Notes: generated by a model from the sequence alone, not told the origin. 64,000 bases of DNA from Sporothrix humicola (GCA_021396245.1 WNYE01000045.1:277588-341587), one strand, 5' to 3'. Positions 31,958 to 43,285 are shown, counted from the stretch's first letter. Made by a program: numbers and translations.

Positions 31958-32864
31958 CTAGCTGCTGAAGTGGACGGCCCGCTTCTCCGACACGGACTCC
32001 TCAAAGATTGACCGCTTCGCCGTGCACGTCTTGGCGCAGCCGTCGCAGCCCGAGCCGGCCACCTTGGTGGTGCCGCCCTCCATGACGGCCGGGCCGGGCA
32101 CGACGTACTTGGTGACGGCGGCGTGGATGTTGATCAGAATGCCGGGGTCCTTGGCCGAGTACGCGCCCGGGAACTTGACCATTGGAATATTGGCCGGCAG
32201 CGCGGTGGCCTTGCCGCCGGCGAGGGTCAGCTGGTAGCAGCTCATGTACAGCTGGGCACCGCCCGATTGGCCGGCCGTGTGCAGGGCAATCACTTCGGCG
32301 CGCAGCAGGTAGTCGCCATCAGGAAGGCTGTCCGGAATCTTGACATCCATCTTGCCGCAGCACGTGTTCAAGTCCTTGGTGCCCCAGTTGTCATTGTCGC
32401 CCGCGCCCGCACCGCTCTTGGCCGTCCAGCCGTTCTCGAAAATCTTGAACCATTGGGTGGATCCGTCGGCCGTGGCGGCATCCGTGACCTTGGTCATGTA
32501 CGCCATGACGGGGCCGTAGTGCGCGCCACCAATGGCCTCGCTCTTGCAGCTGCGGTCGCCAGGCTGCTGGTGCATCTCGATGGTGACAGTGCCGCCGGGC
32601 TTGGCGGCGCACTTGCCAGCCACGCCGGTGCGGCCGCCGGCATTGCAGACGACATCAGGGCCGCCGACGGCCGTCACGGGCGTATTCGACTTTGGCAGGC
32701 GGACACAAGAGGTGCTGTGCACGGTGTTAGCGGGATTCAGCTGTCATTTTGTGGGGAGGGAGACTTATCATATCCTTGCCGTCGACCCAGAGCTGCTGGA
32801 AGAGGGCATGGCCGGCGGCTTGTTGTGTGGCGAGAGCCACGGCGGCGAGGATCGATGACTTCAT
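31958..32864 (-). CDS. AA9 lytic polysaccharide monooxygenase with an AT-AC intron
   Basis: Minus-strand exons are 32864-32769 and 32716-31958, giving 284 residues. An 18-residue signal peptide is followed by H19 (HALFQQLWVDG), the N-terminal His of the copper brace. The second brace His is in GGAHYGPVMAYM and the axial Tyr in YMSCYQL. HTAGQSGGAQ supplies the conserved His and Gln. No CBM1 is present. The secreted enzyme oxidatively cleaves cellulose or related glucans. The only splice that keeps frame and matches family length joins GKDM to STSCVRLP. This requires an intron from 32768 to 32717 that begins ATAAGT, contains CTAAC and ends AC. No usable GT donor exists; a GA-AG alternative would give KDI-TSC, one residue shorter. 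If neither is spliced, the gene is broken. Confidence 0.85.
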
Positions 32865-34761
32865 TTTGTGTGGTGTGTGTGGTGACGAGAGTGACGAACA
32901 AAGTGAGGAAAGAGAGAGCGTAAAGAGCGAGGAGGGAACGGGTTATATGGCTGCTGGCTCGTGGTGTGCCGTGGGTGCGGCCTCACTCGTTCCTTCTTGA
33001 GTTCCTTCTCTACTTCCCCCATATTACTGCATTGGCCGTGACCTGGGAAGAGGCACGGGACACTGTAATGCCGTCGACGAAATAAATGAGTGTCCACTGA
33101 CAACATGCCGTGTAGAAAGGAAGGGAAATAATGACAATTATTTCTTTCAGTAGTCTCTATGCCGACGTCGGATTCGGCATCTTGTTCGGTCTTACGCCCA
33201 GTTGGCCCATTTATCGGAAAGAAAACAAGCTTGTTGACCAAAAACAACTCTATCTGACAGTGTGACACCCATCAAGGTGTTCTAGAATCCCCATGGGGTC
33301 TCCGGATCAGCACCCCGGGATCATCAAAGGAATTTTGAACCTTTTTAATGTTTACACATGAGTCTTTTTCATCAGGGTGTGCTGCCTTGAATGTTCTCAG
33401 AAATGTTATCCAGCGTCACCTTTGTACGTTGCTTTGCTGTAGTAAAATATCTTTTTACAAAAACGCGCCTTTTCCATCTCGATTTTTTCTTCTTCGGTAT
33501 CTTCTGTTTCTTCTGTTGTCGCCTTGTTTATTGTCGTCTCCATCCTACGGTTAAATTCAACCATATCATAAGAACCAAGAACCGCCGTCTTCCCTGTTTG
33601 GTGCGGTATTTGCGGGTGCCCCGTATTTGGTGAATTCTTCCTTCCACGCATTGCATTCTACCGGCCGTCCCTCCGCGTTTCCACCCGTGTTTTCGTATAT
33701 TAACATCCACTTTCATCAATTTCATCAATTTTGTCAACTAGCACACACTTTATCGCCCATCTATTCGTGGCAAGTGCTCCGTAATCTATTTGAAAAGGGA
33801 GAATATGGAGGGAAATGGAAGTCATTTGTATTTTGCTCGGCAATGATGTCTCTCTGCGAGAGGCCAGTCCAACACAGCATTCCTCTGATAATTACATAAG
33901 TCACGGATGCAAAGGCAAGCCACGCAGCCACAAATTACGACTCGACCAGGCGTGTTGTGTCGATGACGGCGTGCAAAATAAGGGCCCACGAAAAAAGGGT
34001 CCAAAGGTGGATTATGTCAGCAGGACTTACACACAGAAACTTCCTAATTGGGTTGGATTTGGATTGGTCCAAACCTTACACATCGACTTCGACATCGCCA
34101 CCTCACAACTCCGTTAGACGAGCGCACCAAGGCAAACTTAAAAACGGCTCTGCCCTTTCTGGATCGCCAGTGTGCACAAGTCAATGGTAGTGAATAAGGG
34201 TCCACGTACAGGGTCTCCCTGATGGAATTGAATAAGGGTCCATATACAGTGTCTTTCTTCTATTCTCGGTGTGCATCAAAGTACACCGCACGCCAGGCAG
34301 AAAATTTGCAGCCCTGTGAGGCTGTGAACAGTTCGTACATGTACATCGAATCATTCACAGCTTGTTTTCAATCTCAACCCAATTTTTACTGTTACCTGTA
34401 CTTTTGTGTATTTCTCTTTCTTGGTGCTTGGATATCTGACGTAATTTTTCACCTCTCTTTTCACTCATGGAAAGCTCATATGAAAAAAAAAAAAAAAAAA
34501 AAAAAAACCTCAAATGTTTTCCTGGTATTTTGTCTGTTCCCATACTCTCCATCTTCATCCTCATTTTTTCACTCATATCTTCATCGTCGTTGATATCTTG
34601 ACCGCTTGTTCATAGTATCGTCAACTCCGAGAACTCTTCCCTTTTCTCTCTTCCTCTCGCCCTCTCTCCCTCTTACTCTTTTTACCTTTCTCACTTCTCT
34701 TCTTCGACTACTCTCTTCTCTCTCGACAAATCCTTTCTTTTACCCCTCCCCCGCCGCCAAA
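32865..34761. other. Divergent intergenic region, AT-rich with homopolymer and a small duplication
   Basis: No gene is supported in 1.9 kb. A 25-base A run is at 34483-34507. A short duplication, GAATAAGGGTCCAYRTACAG, starts near 34192 and again near 34229. The last 140 bases are a strong C/T leader before the ATG at 34762. Confidence 0.55.
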
Positions 34762-36846
34762 ATGGGACAGCCTTTCTGCTCAGACGGAATCAAGCCGGCC
34801 ATCAAGGTCACCATCCCCGACCGGGGCTTGGACGGCTGCACCATCGAACACGTCGAGACGAACCAACGCACACACGCCCGTTTTAACGACAACCGGGGAC
34901 AAGCCGGCCATCTGCACTGGTTTGTCCAACAAAAGGTCAACGCCTTTAACAGCACGCCACTCAACCATGCCGTGGCGACGCCAGCCCAATTCGTCGAGCG
35001 CTTCGACAAAAAGGTCGACCTGCAGCTGGCCCTGGCCTATGTCAGCCAGTACGGCCAGTCGACCTACTTTGTGGCGCTCGGCGCCAACAAGATCGACCGG
35101 GAGTGGCTTCTCCCCGACGACCGGGGCAAAAGCGATGACCAGCTGCAGTTTGAGATGCTGTTGAAGCTTCTGTCGGAGCTAGTTGGGGCGTGGACAGGCA
35201 GAATACCCCAGAAACCTCCAGAGGACTCTACGCCCCCTTTGACGCCGGTGTCCTCCTCTTCCTCCATGAACGGCAACAACACCTACATCACCGTTCCAGG
35301 ATTCCACTCAGCCAAAGAGGAGGAACAGGCGCGCCACTCCTCCGTCAACTATTGGTCTTACGGCCGCAAATGCATCGTGACCCACGAAGCAAACGAGGCC
35401 GCGCTCAAGGCTGAGGCCCAACAGAGAAACTCTGCCTCTCATATCGAGGTGGAACACTCCCAGGCCACACCCATCATCCCGCAGCGCGTCCTCAACTCGT
35501 CCAGGGACGTTGCACTTCCCGCCCAGTGGGAAGCCATGGCCCGTCTCTTCCCCGTCGAGAGGAGCACCCCGTCGCCGCTGGTCTGGGGTCTTCCTCACGA
35601 AGTTGCCACTAATATTCTGGCCATGCACCCAGCCGTTGCCGAGCGCTGGCACAGCTACGAGTTTTACTTGGAGCCGCTCGTGCCCAAGGAGTACGCCGAC
35701 ACGACCCTGTACCTGCAGTTTTTCTGGTCGTCCCCGGTGGAACCCGATGGATGTGACGACGACGCCAGGATTGAAGATGACCGGTTTGACCGCAATGCAT
35801 GGCCGGGGCCGGCACCACTGCCCCACAATTGCACCCTGATCAAGCTCCACACGTCCGACCCCAAAAAGTACCCGCTCCCAGACGTTGACCTGCTGCGAAT
35901 GCACGCCAGCGTGGCCCGCCTGCTGGGCGCGCTCAAGTCCAGAACGGTCCTCGAGACTCTGTTTGCCGGCCCGCCGCCGACTGTGACCGAGGAACAGGAC
36001 CCAAGCGAATGGCCAAACGACTATGAGCCCGACGAGCAGCACCTTGTCGACAGCGAGCGGCTCTACTGTCGTCTCAAGCGCTCCGATATGGACGACCTGC
36101 ATCGCGTCTTGGTCGAAGCAGCCATCGTCAAGGGCGTCCTCGACGTCAACGACGCCCGCAAATGGGCCGTCGCCTTTGACCTGCACGCTGAGGAGCGTAA
36201 AAACTCGAACTCGAACCAGGCTGTGCCTGCGGTGCCTGAGAGTACGTCTCTCTACGAACTGCGCCACGAACTGCGCCTGCGGGCCAGACGCGCCAACGTC
36301 CGGAGCCACGCCAGACAGGTGGCCGCCCACGCAGAGGTTCGGCGGGCTCGTACTGTCGAGCGGGCTCGCCGGGCACGGGGCGCACGGGCGATGCGTGCGC
36401 ACGAAGAAGTGCAGGGATGGGTCCTGGTCCGGGAGTTGACAGCGGCCCTGAGACGGCCCGAGCAATCGGTCGAGCTGGCCGGGATTTTGCTCCGTCGATT
36501 GATCCGTCGACAAGAGGACAGACAAAGAGACGCTGCCATGCAGCACTTGGACGTTCAGATTCAGACAGCAGTCGTGCCGCCTCTGACCGCGGCGCAGGCA
36601 CAGGCGCAATGGTTCATCAGCGGCGACACTACGTCTTTTGAGAATCAGCTGCAAGAGCAATCCCAAGGGCAACCGCAAGCTGTCGAGCAGCCTCAGGAAC
36701 AACCCCAAGAGCAACCGTCAGCAGGGCCAGCACAAACACAAATCATTTTTCCAGGCAATGTCCCTGTTCAACCTCACCAGATGAGCCCGTTGGTGCCTCC
36801 GTTCTCACCAAACAACGGCAACGGTGGTAACGGCTGCGACAACTGA
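34762..36846 (+). CDS. Hypothetical protein, 694 residues, Arg-rich and Gln-rich C-terminal half
   Basis: I do not recognise a family. The single exon starts at an ATG in a GCCGCCAAAATGG context. The first 150 residues look globular (VTIPDRGLDGCTIEHVET, then AYVSQYGQSTYFVALGANKIDREWLLP). A Pro/Ser/Thr linker follows, then a mixed region with DTTLYLQFFWSSPVEPDG and DVDLLRMHASVARLLGALKSRTVLE. Residues about 545-610 are extremely Arg/Ala-rich and probably helical (RARRANVRSHARQVAAHAEV). The tail is Gln/Pro-rich and ends in Asn/Gly. It has no membrane segment, zinc cluster or obvious nuclease motif. Codon style matches real neighbours (G/C third positions), so I treat it as a genuine gene. The Arg-rich helix suggests nucleic-acid or membrane-surface contact, which is only a guess. 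Confidence 0.75.
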   Translation: MGQPFCSDGIKPAIKVTIPDRGLDGCTIEHVETNQRTHARFNDNRGQAGHLHWFVQQKVNAFNSTPLNHAVATPAQFVERFDKKVDLQLALAYVSQYGQSTYFVALGANKIDREWLLPDDRGKSDDQLQFEMLLKLLSELVGAWTGRIPQKPPEDSTPPLTPVSSSSSMNGNNTYITVPGFHSAKEEEQARHSSVNYWSYGRKCIVTHEANEAALKAEAQQRNSASHIEVEHSQATPIIPQRVLNSSRDVALPAQWEAMARLFPVERSTPSPLVWGLPHEVATNILAMHPAVAERWHSYEFYLEPLVPKEYADTTLYLQFFWSSPVEPDGCDDDARIEDDRFDRNAWPGPAPLPHNCTLIKLHTSDPKKYPLPDVDLLRMHASVARLLGALKSRTVLETLFAGPPPTVTEEQDPSEWPNDYEPDEQHLVDSERLYCRLKRSDMDDLHRVLVEAAIVKGVLDVNDARKWAVAFDLHAEERKNSNSNQAVPAVPESTSLYELRHELRLRARRANVRSHARQVAAHAEVRRARTVERARRARGARAMRAHEEVQGWVLVRELTAALRRPEQSVELAGILLRRLIRRQEDRQRDAAMQHLDVQIQTAVVPPLTAAQAQAQWFISGDTTSFENQLQEQSQGQPQAVEQPQEQPQEQPSAGPAQTQIIFPGNVPVQPHQMSPLVPPFSPNNGNGGNGCDN

Positions 36847-37976
36847 TCCTGCATTTTGTTTGAGCAAGCCAACTTTTTTTATGAGTTTTGGTTCACGTTT
36901 TGTTTTGCATTTTTATGATACCCATTATGATACCCAAATTTTCTTTTTTTCTTATCCAAATTTCGCTCTTTAGTCTTTGAACACAGATCACAAGCATCTG
37001 TGGCTCGTTTCGACATATGTTAGCTTCGCCCAGATGCATGGCTGCCAATCCCCGGATTTTCCCCAGACGGCAATTGAATATCAAGTCGAATGCAAATGAA
37101 CAGTCAACGAATGAAATAAACGACAAACTAAATCCTACAAGCATTCACGGCAATTGACGTTGTATTCTGTGAATGTGTCGTTGCTATCCACCATTTCCAC
37201 GGCCACGCGGCGTTGTAGGCGATACCCGAGTCCCGCGGGTACCATAGCCGCGGAGCTCAACTCCAACCCCAAATATCCAACCCCAGCTCCAAAGATCATC
37301 ATATCCCTCCACAACAACGACGGGGTTTCCAATCCCGGCAACCAACGTCCGTGAAGTCCGGCGGTCTTGATTTCTTGTCCACTCCCAGTAGTCTCTCCGT
37401 AGTTGCCGTGTGCTTGTTCCTTCTTGTCTCCTGTTAGCCTTTTGAAAAACCTGGGGAAAGAGGAAAAAAAAGTCGTCGGAAGCTGGGGCGAGTGGATCAT
37501 GCTCCTTTTCGCTGTCTCCTTTCCCCGCATTTCTGTTTGTCCTTTATTTCCTGATCTGGTGTATGAATCACAAAAACCCTGGACACCTTTACGACGTCCC
37601 TTTGCAATGTTCACCCTCCTGTCTGTTGGTGATTTGCAATGGAAATAAGGACGGCGATTGAAACCAAAACGTGGCCGCGGGAAACAGGAAAAGGGGACGC
37701 AGGGTAACGGGTATCTCGCATTCTCACAGGCAGAGCTATCGCCGCGACCACGTTTTGACATGGAGTCTTGTTGACGCGTCTGATATTTTGTAACTGACAG
37801 TCGCAGACCAATAGCCATTTCCATATATACTTGAACGACTCGACGATCTCTTCTTGAGCCTCTCGATTGGTTTTTGTCAAACGTCAAAAGACTTTGAAGT
37901 CTTCACATTGCTCCTTTCCCTTTTATTTCTTTCCTTCAATTTCATCACCATAGACATCGACAAATCCACGCCGACA
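36847..37976. other. Intergenic: nothing recognised
   Basis: This 1.13-kb stretch separates the hypothetical gene from the next permease. I see no gene or clear operator; a C/T-rich leader precedes 37977. Confidence 0.5.
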
Positions 37977-39663
37977 ATGACTGCCTCCAACGAGGCGCAG
38001 ACGGCCGTCGTGCCTCGCAAGCTCACAATGTACAATTACAAGTGTGTAGCTTTTGCGATGATGGCCTCCATTATCATCGGCTACTCTCTGTCGGCCGTTG
38101 CGACGACTTTGGTATGCGGCCACAAATATCACAGCTTCAATTTATCACACGCTAACAGACGTCTAGGGCCAACCGGCATTCTATGCGAGCATGCATCTGG
38201 AGACGGACGCGTCGGTCGACAAGGCCGCCTACGACTACATGATTATCATCCAGGGCTTGAGCACGTCGCTGTCCCAGGCCGGCGGCTTCTTTGGCAGCTT
38301 CTTCGTGTCGTGGACGGGCGACCGATACGGGCGTCTTCGGTCGTTCCAGATTGCCTGCATCATTGTCTTTATTGGCGGTGCCCTGACGGCCGGCTCGGTC
38401 GACATTCCCATGTTCTTGGTGTTCCGGTTCGTCGGTGGCTTCGGTATCGGCATGCTTCTCGTCCTGTTTCCCATGTACGCCGCCGAGCTCTCGCCTCCCC
38501 ACTCCCGCGGCTTTTTGGTCGGCCAGCACGGCGTCGGTCTGTGCATTGGCTACAATCTGGCCGGCGCCGTCAGCTTCGGCACCTACTTTTCCAAGAATGG
38601 CCAGTTTGCTTGGCGCCTCCCGCTGGCGCTCAACTGCCTGTTTGCCTCGATTCTTTTTATCTTTTCGTTTTCGATGCCCGAAAGCCCGCGCTGGTTGATT
38701 CTCAAAGACCGCCTCGAAGATGCCCGCGCCGTCACAAACAAGGTCCACTCTATCCCCGGCGACCGCGAGAGCGACGACTTTGCCCGCGCCGAGTTCGAGG
38801 CCATGGTCGCCCAGATCCACCTGGAGAATGTCCGGAGTGGCGGCGCCGTCAAGACACTTGCCGGCCGCTGGAAGTATTTGTTCAGCAACCGCTCGTACCT
38901 GCACCGCGCCGCCCTCGGCTTCACGCTCATGTTCGGCATGCAGCTCACCGCCTCGACAGTCATTACAAACTACCAGATCATTTTATATCCTGGACTCGGC
39001 GTTGGCCCGGCCATGACTTTGGGTTTGTACTGGGTCTTTGTGGCAGTCGCGTTCGTCGCCAACACGACGTCCTCGCTCATTGTCGACCGTTTGGGAAGGC
39101 GCCGCTCCTTCCTCATTGGGCTCTGCGGCTGCCTTTCCGCGCTAGTCGGGGAAACTGCCGCATCGTCATATCTGCCCACAACGAACCGCGCGGTCCTCGT
39201 TCTCGGCGTCTTTTTCATTTTCTGGTTTATTCCGTGGTACGGGGCCACGATAGACGGAACAATGTACACGTACTGCGGAGAAATTTTCAACTCTGAGGTC
39301 CGGGCCGAGGGCGTTGCGTTCTCGATGAACGGATATTGGCTGGCGACGATCGCGATCTTGACTTCCGCGCCCAAGGGCTTCGACAACTGCGGCTGGAAAT
39401 TCTACCTGCTCTTCGTCACAGGCACCGTTTGCATGTTTGTTTTCGTCTACTTTTGCATCCCGGAAACAAAGGGTGTCCCTCTGGAGGAGATGGGCAAGCT
39501 TTTCGGCGATGAAATCGCCGGCACGCTCGAGGAGCATCTCAGGCGCCAAGCCGGGGCCCACAGCGGCGATGCCGCGACTGGCGACGGAAATGGCAGCGGC
39601 AGTGCTAGCGTCGGTCAAGGAGAAGACGAAAATGAAAAGGCGCAGGTCACAATTGCAGAGTAG
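37977..39663 (+). CDS. MFS sugar transporter (hexose/lactose-permease-like)
   Basis: Exons 37977-38111 and 38167-39663, with a 55-base GT-AG intron in phase 0 and branch CTAAC, encode 543 residues. The junction gives VATTL-GQPAFYASMHLE. A longer apparent frame that runs through the intron is an artefact. GDRYGRLRSF, GGFGIGMLLVLFPMYAAELSPPHSRGF, MPESPRWLIL, DRLGRRRSF and the terminal IPETKGVPLEEM are sugar-porter motifs. The GQPAFYASM segment after TM1 is typical of a fungal subgroup whose members carry lactose, cellobiose or pentoses (family knowledge, loosely held). The tail is Gly/Ser-rich and acidic. The plant-polysaccharide LPMO nearby makes uptake of a cell-wall sugar plausible. Confidence 0.92.
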
Positions 39664-40239
39664 ATTTAGTTACAGATTTTTTGTTTGTCTTTATTTGCAT
39701 TTTGCAAATGAAGCAAATTGAATTGTGGGTCACCATCTCGGGACGGCCCATTTTACCAGTTTTGTCGTGGTATTCGAGGAAGGTGCAACCGCGTAGGCGC
39801 ACATTGTATTTGAATTCGTCAAGGAAGTCGCAACCATATGCTCTTTCCTCTTTCCCTGCGCAGTGCAAATTATGCCTCGCTTCATGCATCGCTCCTTCCT
39901 CTCGACAACCGATCAACATCTTGTAACAGTGATGACTAATCACATGTAAAGGTGCAAACTTACATGATCAATGCTTCGAGAAAAATGACAGTAGTTGATC
40001 TGGCCGGCACAATACAGGCAAGTATTACCGGGGGCGTGGTGGAAGCTTCACGTCGTTTGTTAAGAAATTGTTTGTTTCTCTAAAAGCTCTATTTGTTTCC
40101 TCTGAAAATAGAATTTCACCGAATAACTTCAATTGCAATGCATACTAAACATTAAAATGTCCCCCGTTCTCTTAGTTTTCCTTCTTGCACTTTCCCATTG
40201 CCATCCTCCCTTTGATCACCAAACCACAATCCTGGTCTT
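39664..40239. other. Convergent intergenic, AT-rich, nothing recognised
   Basis: It marks the change from GC-rich cluster genes to a lower-GC patch. I see no gene or repeat. Confidence 0.45.
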
Positions 40240-41660
40240 TCAGATGTTCTTTCCCAAAATTTCGATAAGCATCTTCTCCTTGGCCTTGGTCGAAAGCAAG
40301 GCGTTCAAGCCAGCATTGTCTCCACGCAGCGTGCAAGCATCAAACAGTTCATTCAAGAGCTTCAACTGGTGAAAAGTTGGTTTCCGCTTCCGGCACCGCT
40401 TCGAGCCCTCTACCTTCTCTGTGAAAGAGTTGACGTATTTGGCCAAGGTCGAAAAAGGATGGCCACGTAAAAGGCGAAGCAGCCCGTACCCATCCTTCCA
40501 AACATTGTCAATGGAAACTCCCAGTAGCATTACGCATGAGGGCATCCGTTCCCGCAGCATGGCGACAGCAGCATGTCTCTTCAGGTCGATATTTGTCATA
40601 CACTCCGCCTGGTCTAAAATTAGGAGACCTCCAGTAGGATATGTGTGACCATCAAAGAAAGCTAGCCGGGGCATCGTGGGCCGCCTGATGTTCTTTTCGG
40701 TCCAGTGTACACCGTAGTAAATATCTCTATCTCGTAGATAAACGACTATCCGTTTGTGCTCGGCAATAAGATAGTTATACGATACTACTATAATGTTGCA
40801 GTAACTATAAAACACTGACGAAACCTTCTTTTCTGTCAAGTGGTGAACTGTGAATGACTGTCAAGATAGTTAGCGAGGTTGACCATGAGGTAGCGAAAAG
40901 CTACGGGACGCTTACTGGCTTCAAGAAACGCTTCGCATCCTGGACCCATTGCAAACAGCTGGAGGCGGGTGCCACAACGATTGACAGACCTAGGTAACCC
41001 CTTTGCGTGCTAGTGATCGCCATTGCAATGAGGACGGGCAAGGTTTTGGAGCCTGGGTCGGAGGCGTCGTTCCGGCCAGATTGGACAGGCACAATCAGAC
41101 CCCCAAACTCGCTTGTTCTAGAGCGCAGTATCGCCGATACCGTCGCCAATTGACCAGGAGACACAGTAATTCCAGGTAGAAGAACACTTGTACAGTCGAT
41201 TTCACTGTCAGAAATCGCTTTGGCATCCTGTGATTTGCACACAGAAGGGAGGGTCATGTCAGTTTTCCATCAACAAATGAAGTCTCCAAGTAGAGTATGG
41301 ACCTGAATAACCACGATAACTTACAATTTGAACCTGTAGACCATCTAGGAAATCATTAAGGACGTCTTCACTAACCTCATCGTCCTCCTTTTTGACCTCG
41401 TCCTCTTCTATCTCTGAGTGATCTTCGCTGCCGCTGTCGTCTTGACTATCGCCGTCATCATCTTTGGAGTCGCCGTGCTCTTGCTTCTCTAGTAGGCTAG
41501 GCTCGGTATGGGTTGTTTCGGTAGATACCTGCAGTGCTATGTCGCCGATGGGACTTTGGCTCGTCGTTATTTCGCTCTCCTCTCTCACCATGTCGTCACT
41601 CTCCTGGGTAACCTCGTCAGGCCACGCTCCGGGCATCTTGTTAGTTGACCCGTCGGCCAT
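40240..41660 (-). CDS. SNF2-like single-RecA-domain protein with degenerate ATPase motifs
   Basis: I join three phase-0 exons on the minus strand, 41660-41325, 41227-40916 and 40857-40240, with GT-AG introns of 97 and 58 bases. The result is 421 residues. The first 112 are acidic (DSKDDDGDSQDDSGSEDHSE). Exon 2 reads PGITVSPGQLATVSAILRSR...FGGLIVPVQSGRNDASDPGSKTLPVLIAMAI...LSIVVAPASSCLQWVQDAKRFLK. Exon 3 has GGLLILDQAECMTNIDLKRHAAVAMLRER...LLGVSIDNVWKDGYGLLRLLRGHPF. The order and spacing fit SNF2 motifs I, Ia, II and III. However GKT is SKT with an enlarged loop, DEAH is DQAE, and TGTP is LGVS. No helicase C-terminal domain follows. Introns and frame are intact, so this is either a repurposed pseudo-ATPase or an early pseudogene. 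GC is lower than neighbours. Confidence 0.68.
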
Positions 41661-42419
41661 GACAGCCAAGTGAGTCAATGGACGTTCAAAATTTGTAGTT
41701 TAAGATCATGACGTAGTCAGTGTTGGGGCAAAGAATGCTTAACAGGTTTGTCAAGAAGGCAGAGATTGCTTCAAAGGTTTGGTGTTGTTTTAGAACAGAA
41801 GAGGAAATGTATTAGTCTGTCGTGAGCAAGAGGCGGGACTGTTGGTTGAGCGCCAGCGGTCATTGTAAGTGACCTCATTGTAAGATAGAATCCAGGCGAG
41901 GGTCAGAACCTCTAAATCAGCCAACAACCTTCGTTCCTAAGAGCCAATATCCGTTCATCGAGAACGCAACGCCCTCGGTCCGGATCTCAGATACTTTCTA
42001 CAGAATAATGATAATATTGCCGAATTTTTCGTCTCGGTTTTTCTCATTTTTTATTTTATTTTATATTTTTTGGTGTTTTATTTTGGTTCGTTGGGTGTAA
42101 GGAAGGGAAAAAAAAAAAAAAGAAGCCTTGAATAGCAACCACCAATTCTGCTCAAATAGTCTTGTCTCATTTTTGGCAACATCGACCACCTCCACCTATC
42201 TCTTTCCTTGAAACACAGTCGGACTGTTTCTGTAAAAACCAATCAGTTGTCCTTATTCTTAATGTCGATGCTTTTGTTGCATTTTTATGTGAACTTTTCA
42301 TGGTCTTCTTTTCTTCGGCAATAGCATAGGACGCTTCTTCTTTCGCGATCCTACACACGCCTCTGAAGGTCGTTCCTTCCGTTTTCAAGCCAACACAACA
42401 ACGCGCCTTCCTCGAAGCA
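41661..42419. other. Intergenic, AT-rich
   Basis: No gene is seen. It contains T-rich (42040-42090) and A-rich (42108-42121) tracts. Confidence 0.45.
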
Positions 42420-42893
42420 ATGGAAAACGCATCACTGGTAAAGATATTAAGTAAGCAACCCCTGAGTCAAATTGACTGTCCAAGAACACTTTCCTCGGAT
42501 CTCGTCATTTGGTCAACCGACCAGCGCATCGACGTATCCCCTTCTCAACCTCGATCCCCGCGCCGAAAATACAGGGACGCCTACCCTTACGAGTATGGCC
42601 GACATTGTGTCCAGGTTGGAAGTAAGATCTTCATCAACTGAAAGCGAACAAAGAGATGTTGAACCTGGCAGCGGAGAGAAGTTTGTCGCGTGGATGAAAT
42701 ACTAACTTGAACTTCTTCTTTCTTCTTTACAGATCGAACAAAAGCGAAGACTCAAACACCAGCGCCCAGTACCGACTATCGCATCGACATATTCCCTCAA
42801 CCTCCACCTCCCCTTGTCAACCTCGACTCCCGCGCCTCAGGTATACAGGCATCTACGCCTAAAAGTATGGCCGACATTGTGTGCCACGACTGA
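42420..42893 (+). CDS. Possible small two-exon gene, unknown function
   Basis: An ATG at 42420 opens a frame to a good donor (GTAAG at 42622). A 111-base intron follows, with branch TACTAAC and acceptor TTTACAG. The phase is kept into 42733-42893, giving 120 residues. The peptide is Pro/Ser/Arg-rich (RIDVSPSQPRSPRRKY, then RIDIFPQPPPPLVNLDSRAS) and matches no family I know. The second exon is partly a diverged copy of the first, so the open frame could be fortuitous. Splice-signal quality is the best argument for it. Confidence is low. Confidence 0.27.
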
Positions 42894-42990
42894 AGGCAAA
42901 TACAAGATGACGTTGCACGCGCGCTGGCCAGATGCTAACTTGAACGCCTTCTTTCTTCATCACAGATCGATCAAAGCTTGAACTCAGACA
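42515..42990. repeat. Diverged tandem duplication (~250-bp unit) with splice-like signals
   Basis: Copy 1 (about 42515-42760) and copy 2 (about 42775-42990) share CGCATCGACRTATYCCYTC, CAACCTCGAYYCCCGCGCC, AGTATGGCCGACATTGTGT and CTAACTTGAAC. They also share TTCTTTCTTC-acceptor-ATCGA and ACTCAAACACC/ACTCAGACACC blocks in the same order. Each unit includes a branch site and a pyrimidine-rich acceptor. Confidence 0.7.
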
Positions 42991-43285
42991 CCCGTGTCCC
43001 GTCCCGACATACACTCGACCTCTCCCTCCCTCCCTCCAAGCCTAAGCTGGCAGCTATACCCCGAACCTGAGCCCAAGACCGAGTCAAGCCCCGATATCTG
43101 TCGTGAGCCATTATGCTCCATATCAGGCAAGAAAGATCGTCTGTCCACAGCATCTTAATTCATTGAAATACAGGACAAAGTAGTGTTATCATTACAATTC
43201 GCCATTTCGAATTCATACAATACAAAAAGTTGAAACTTTGGAGCCACGGATAGGAGATCATTTGCCTCGTCGCCAATTTCTGTCT
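42894..43285. other. 3' flank of the large Zn2Cys6 gene
   Basis: It includes the end of the second repeat copy and the untranslated region of the minus-strand regulator. I see nothing else. Confidence 0.4.

Noticed and set aside
35308..36714. 468-codon frame antisense to the 694-residue hypothetical protein
   Set aside because: I compared both strands. The + strand has a proper leader, start context and less shadow-like composition, so I kept that one, though neither has a known domain.
37854..39296. 480-codon + frame overlapping the second sugar permease
   Set aside because: It reads through the 55-base intron into the wrong frame; the spliced gene restores TM1 and all MFS motifs.
40240..41678. 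Three separate small minus-strand genes
   Set aside because: Donor, branch and acceptor signals join them in phase 0, and the combined product follows SNF2 motif order.
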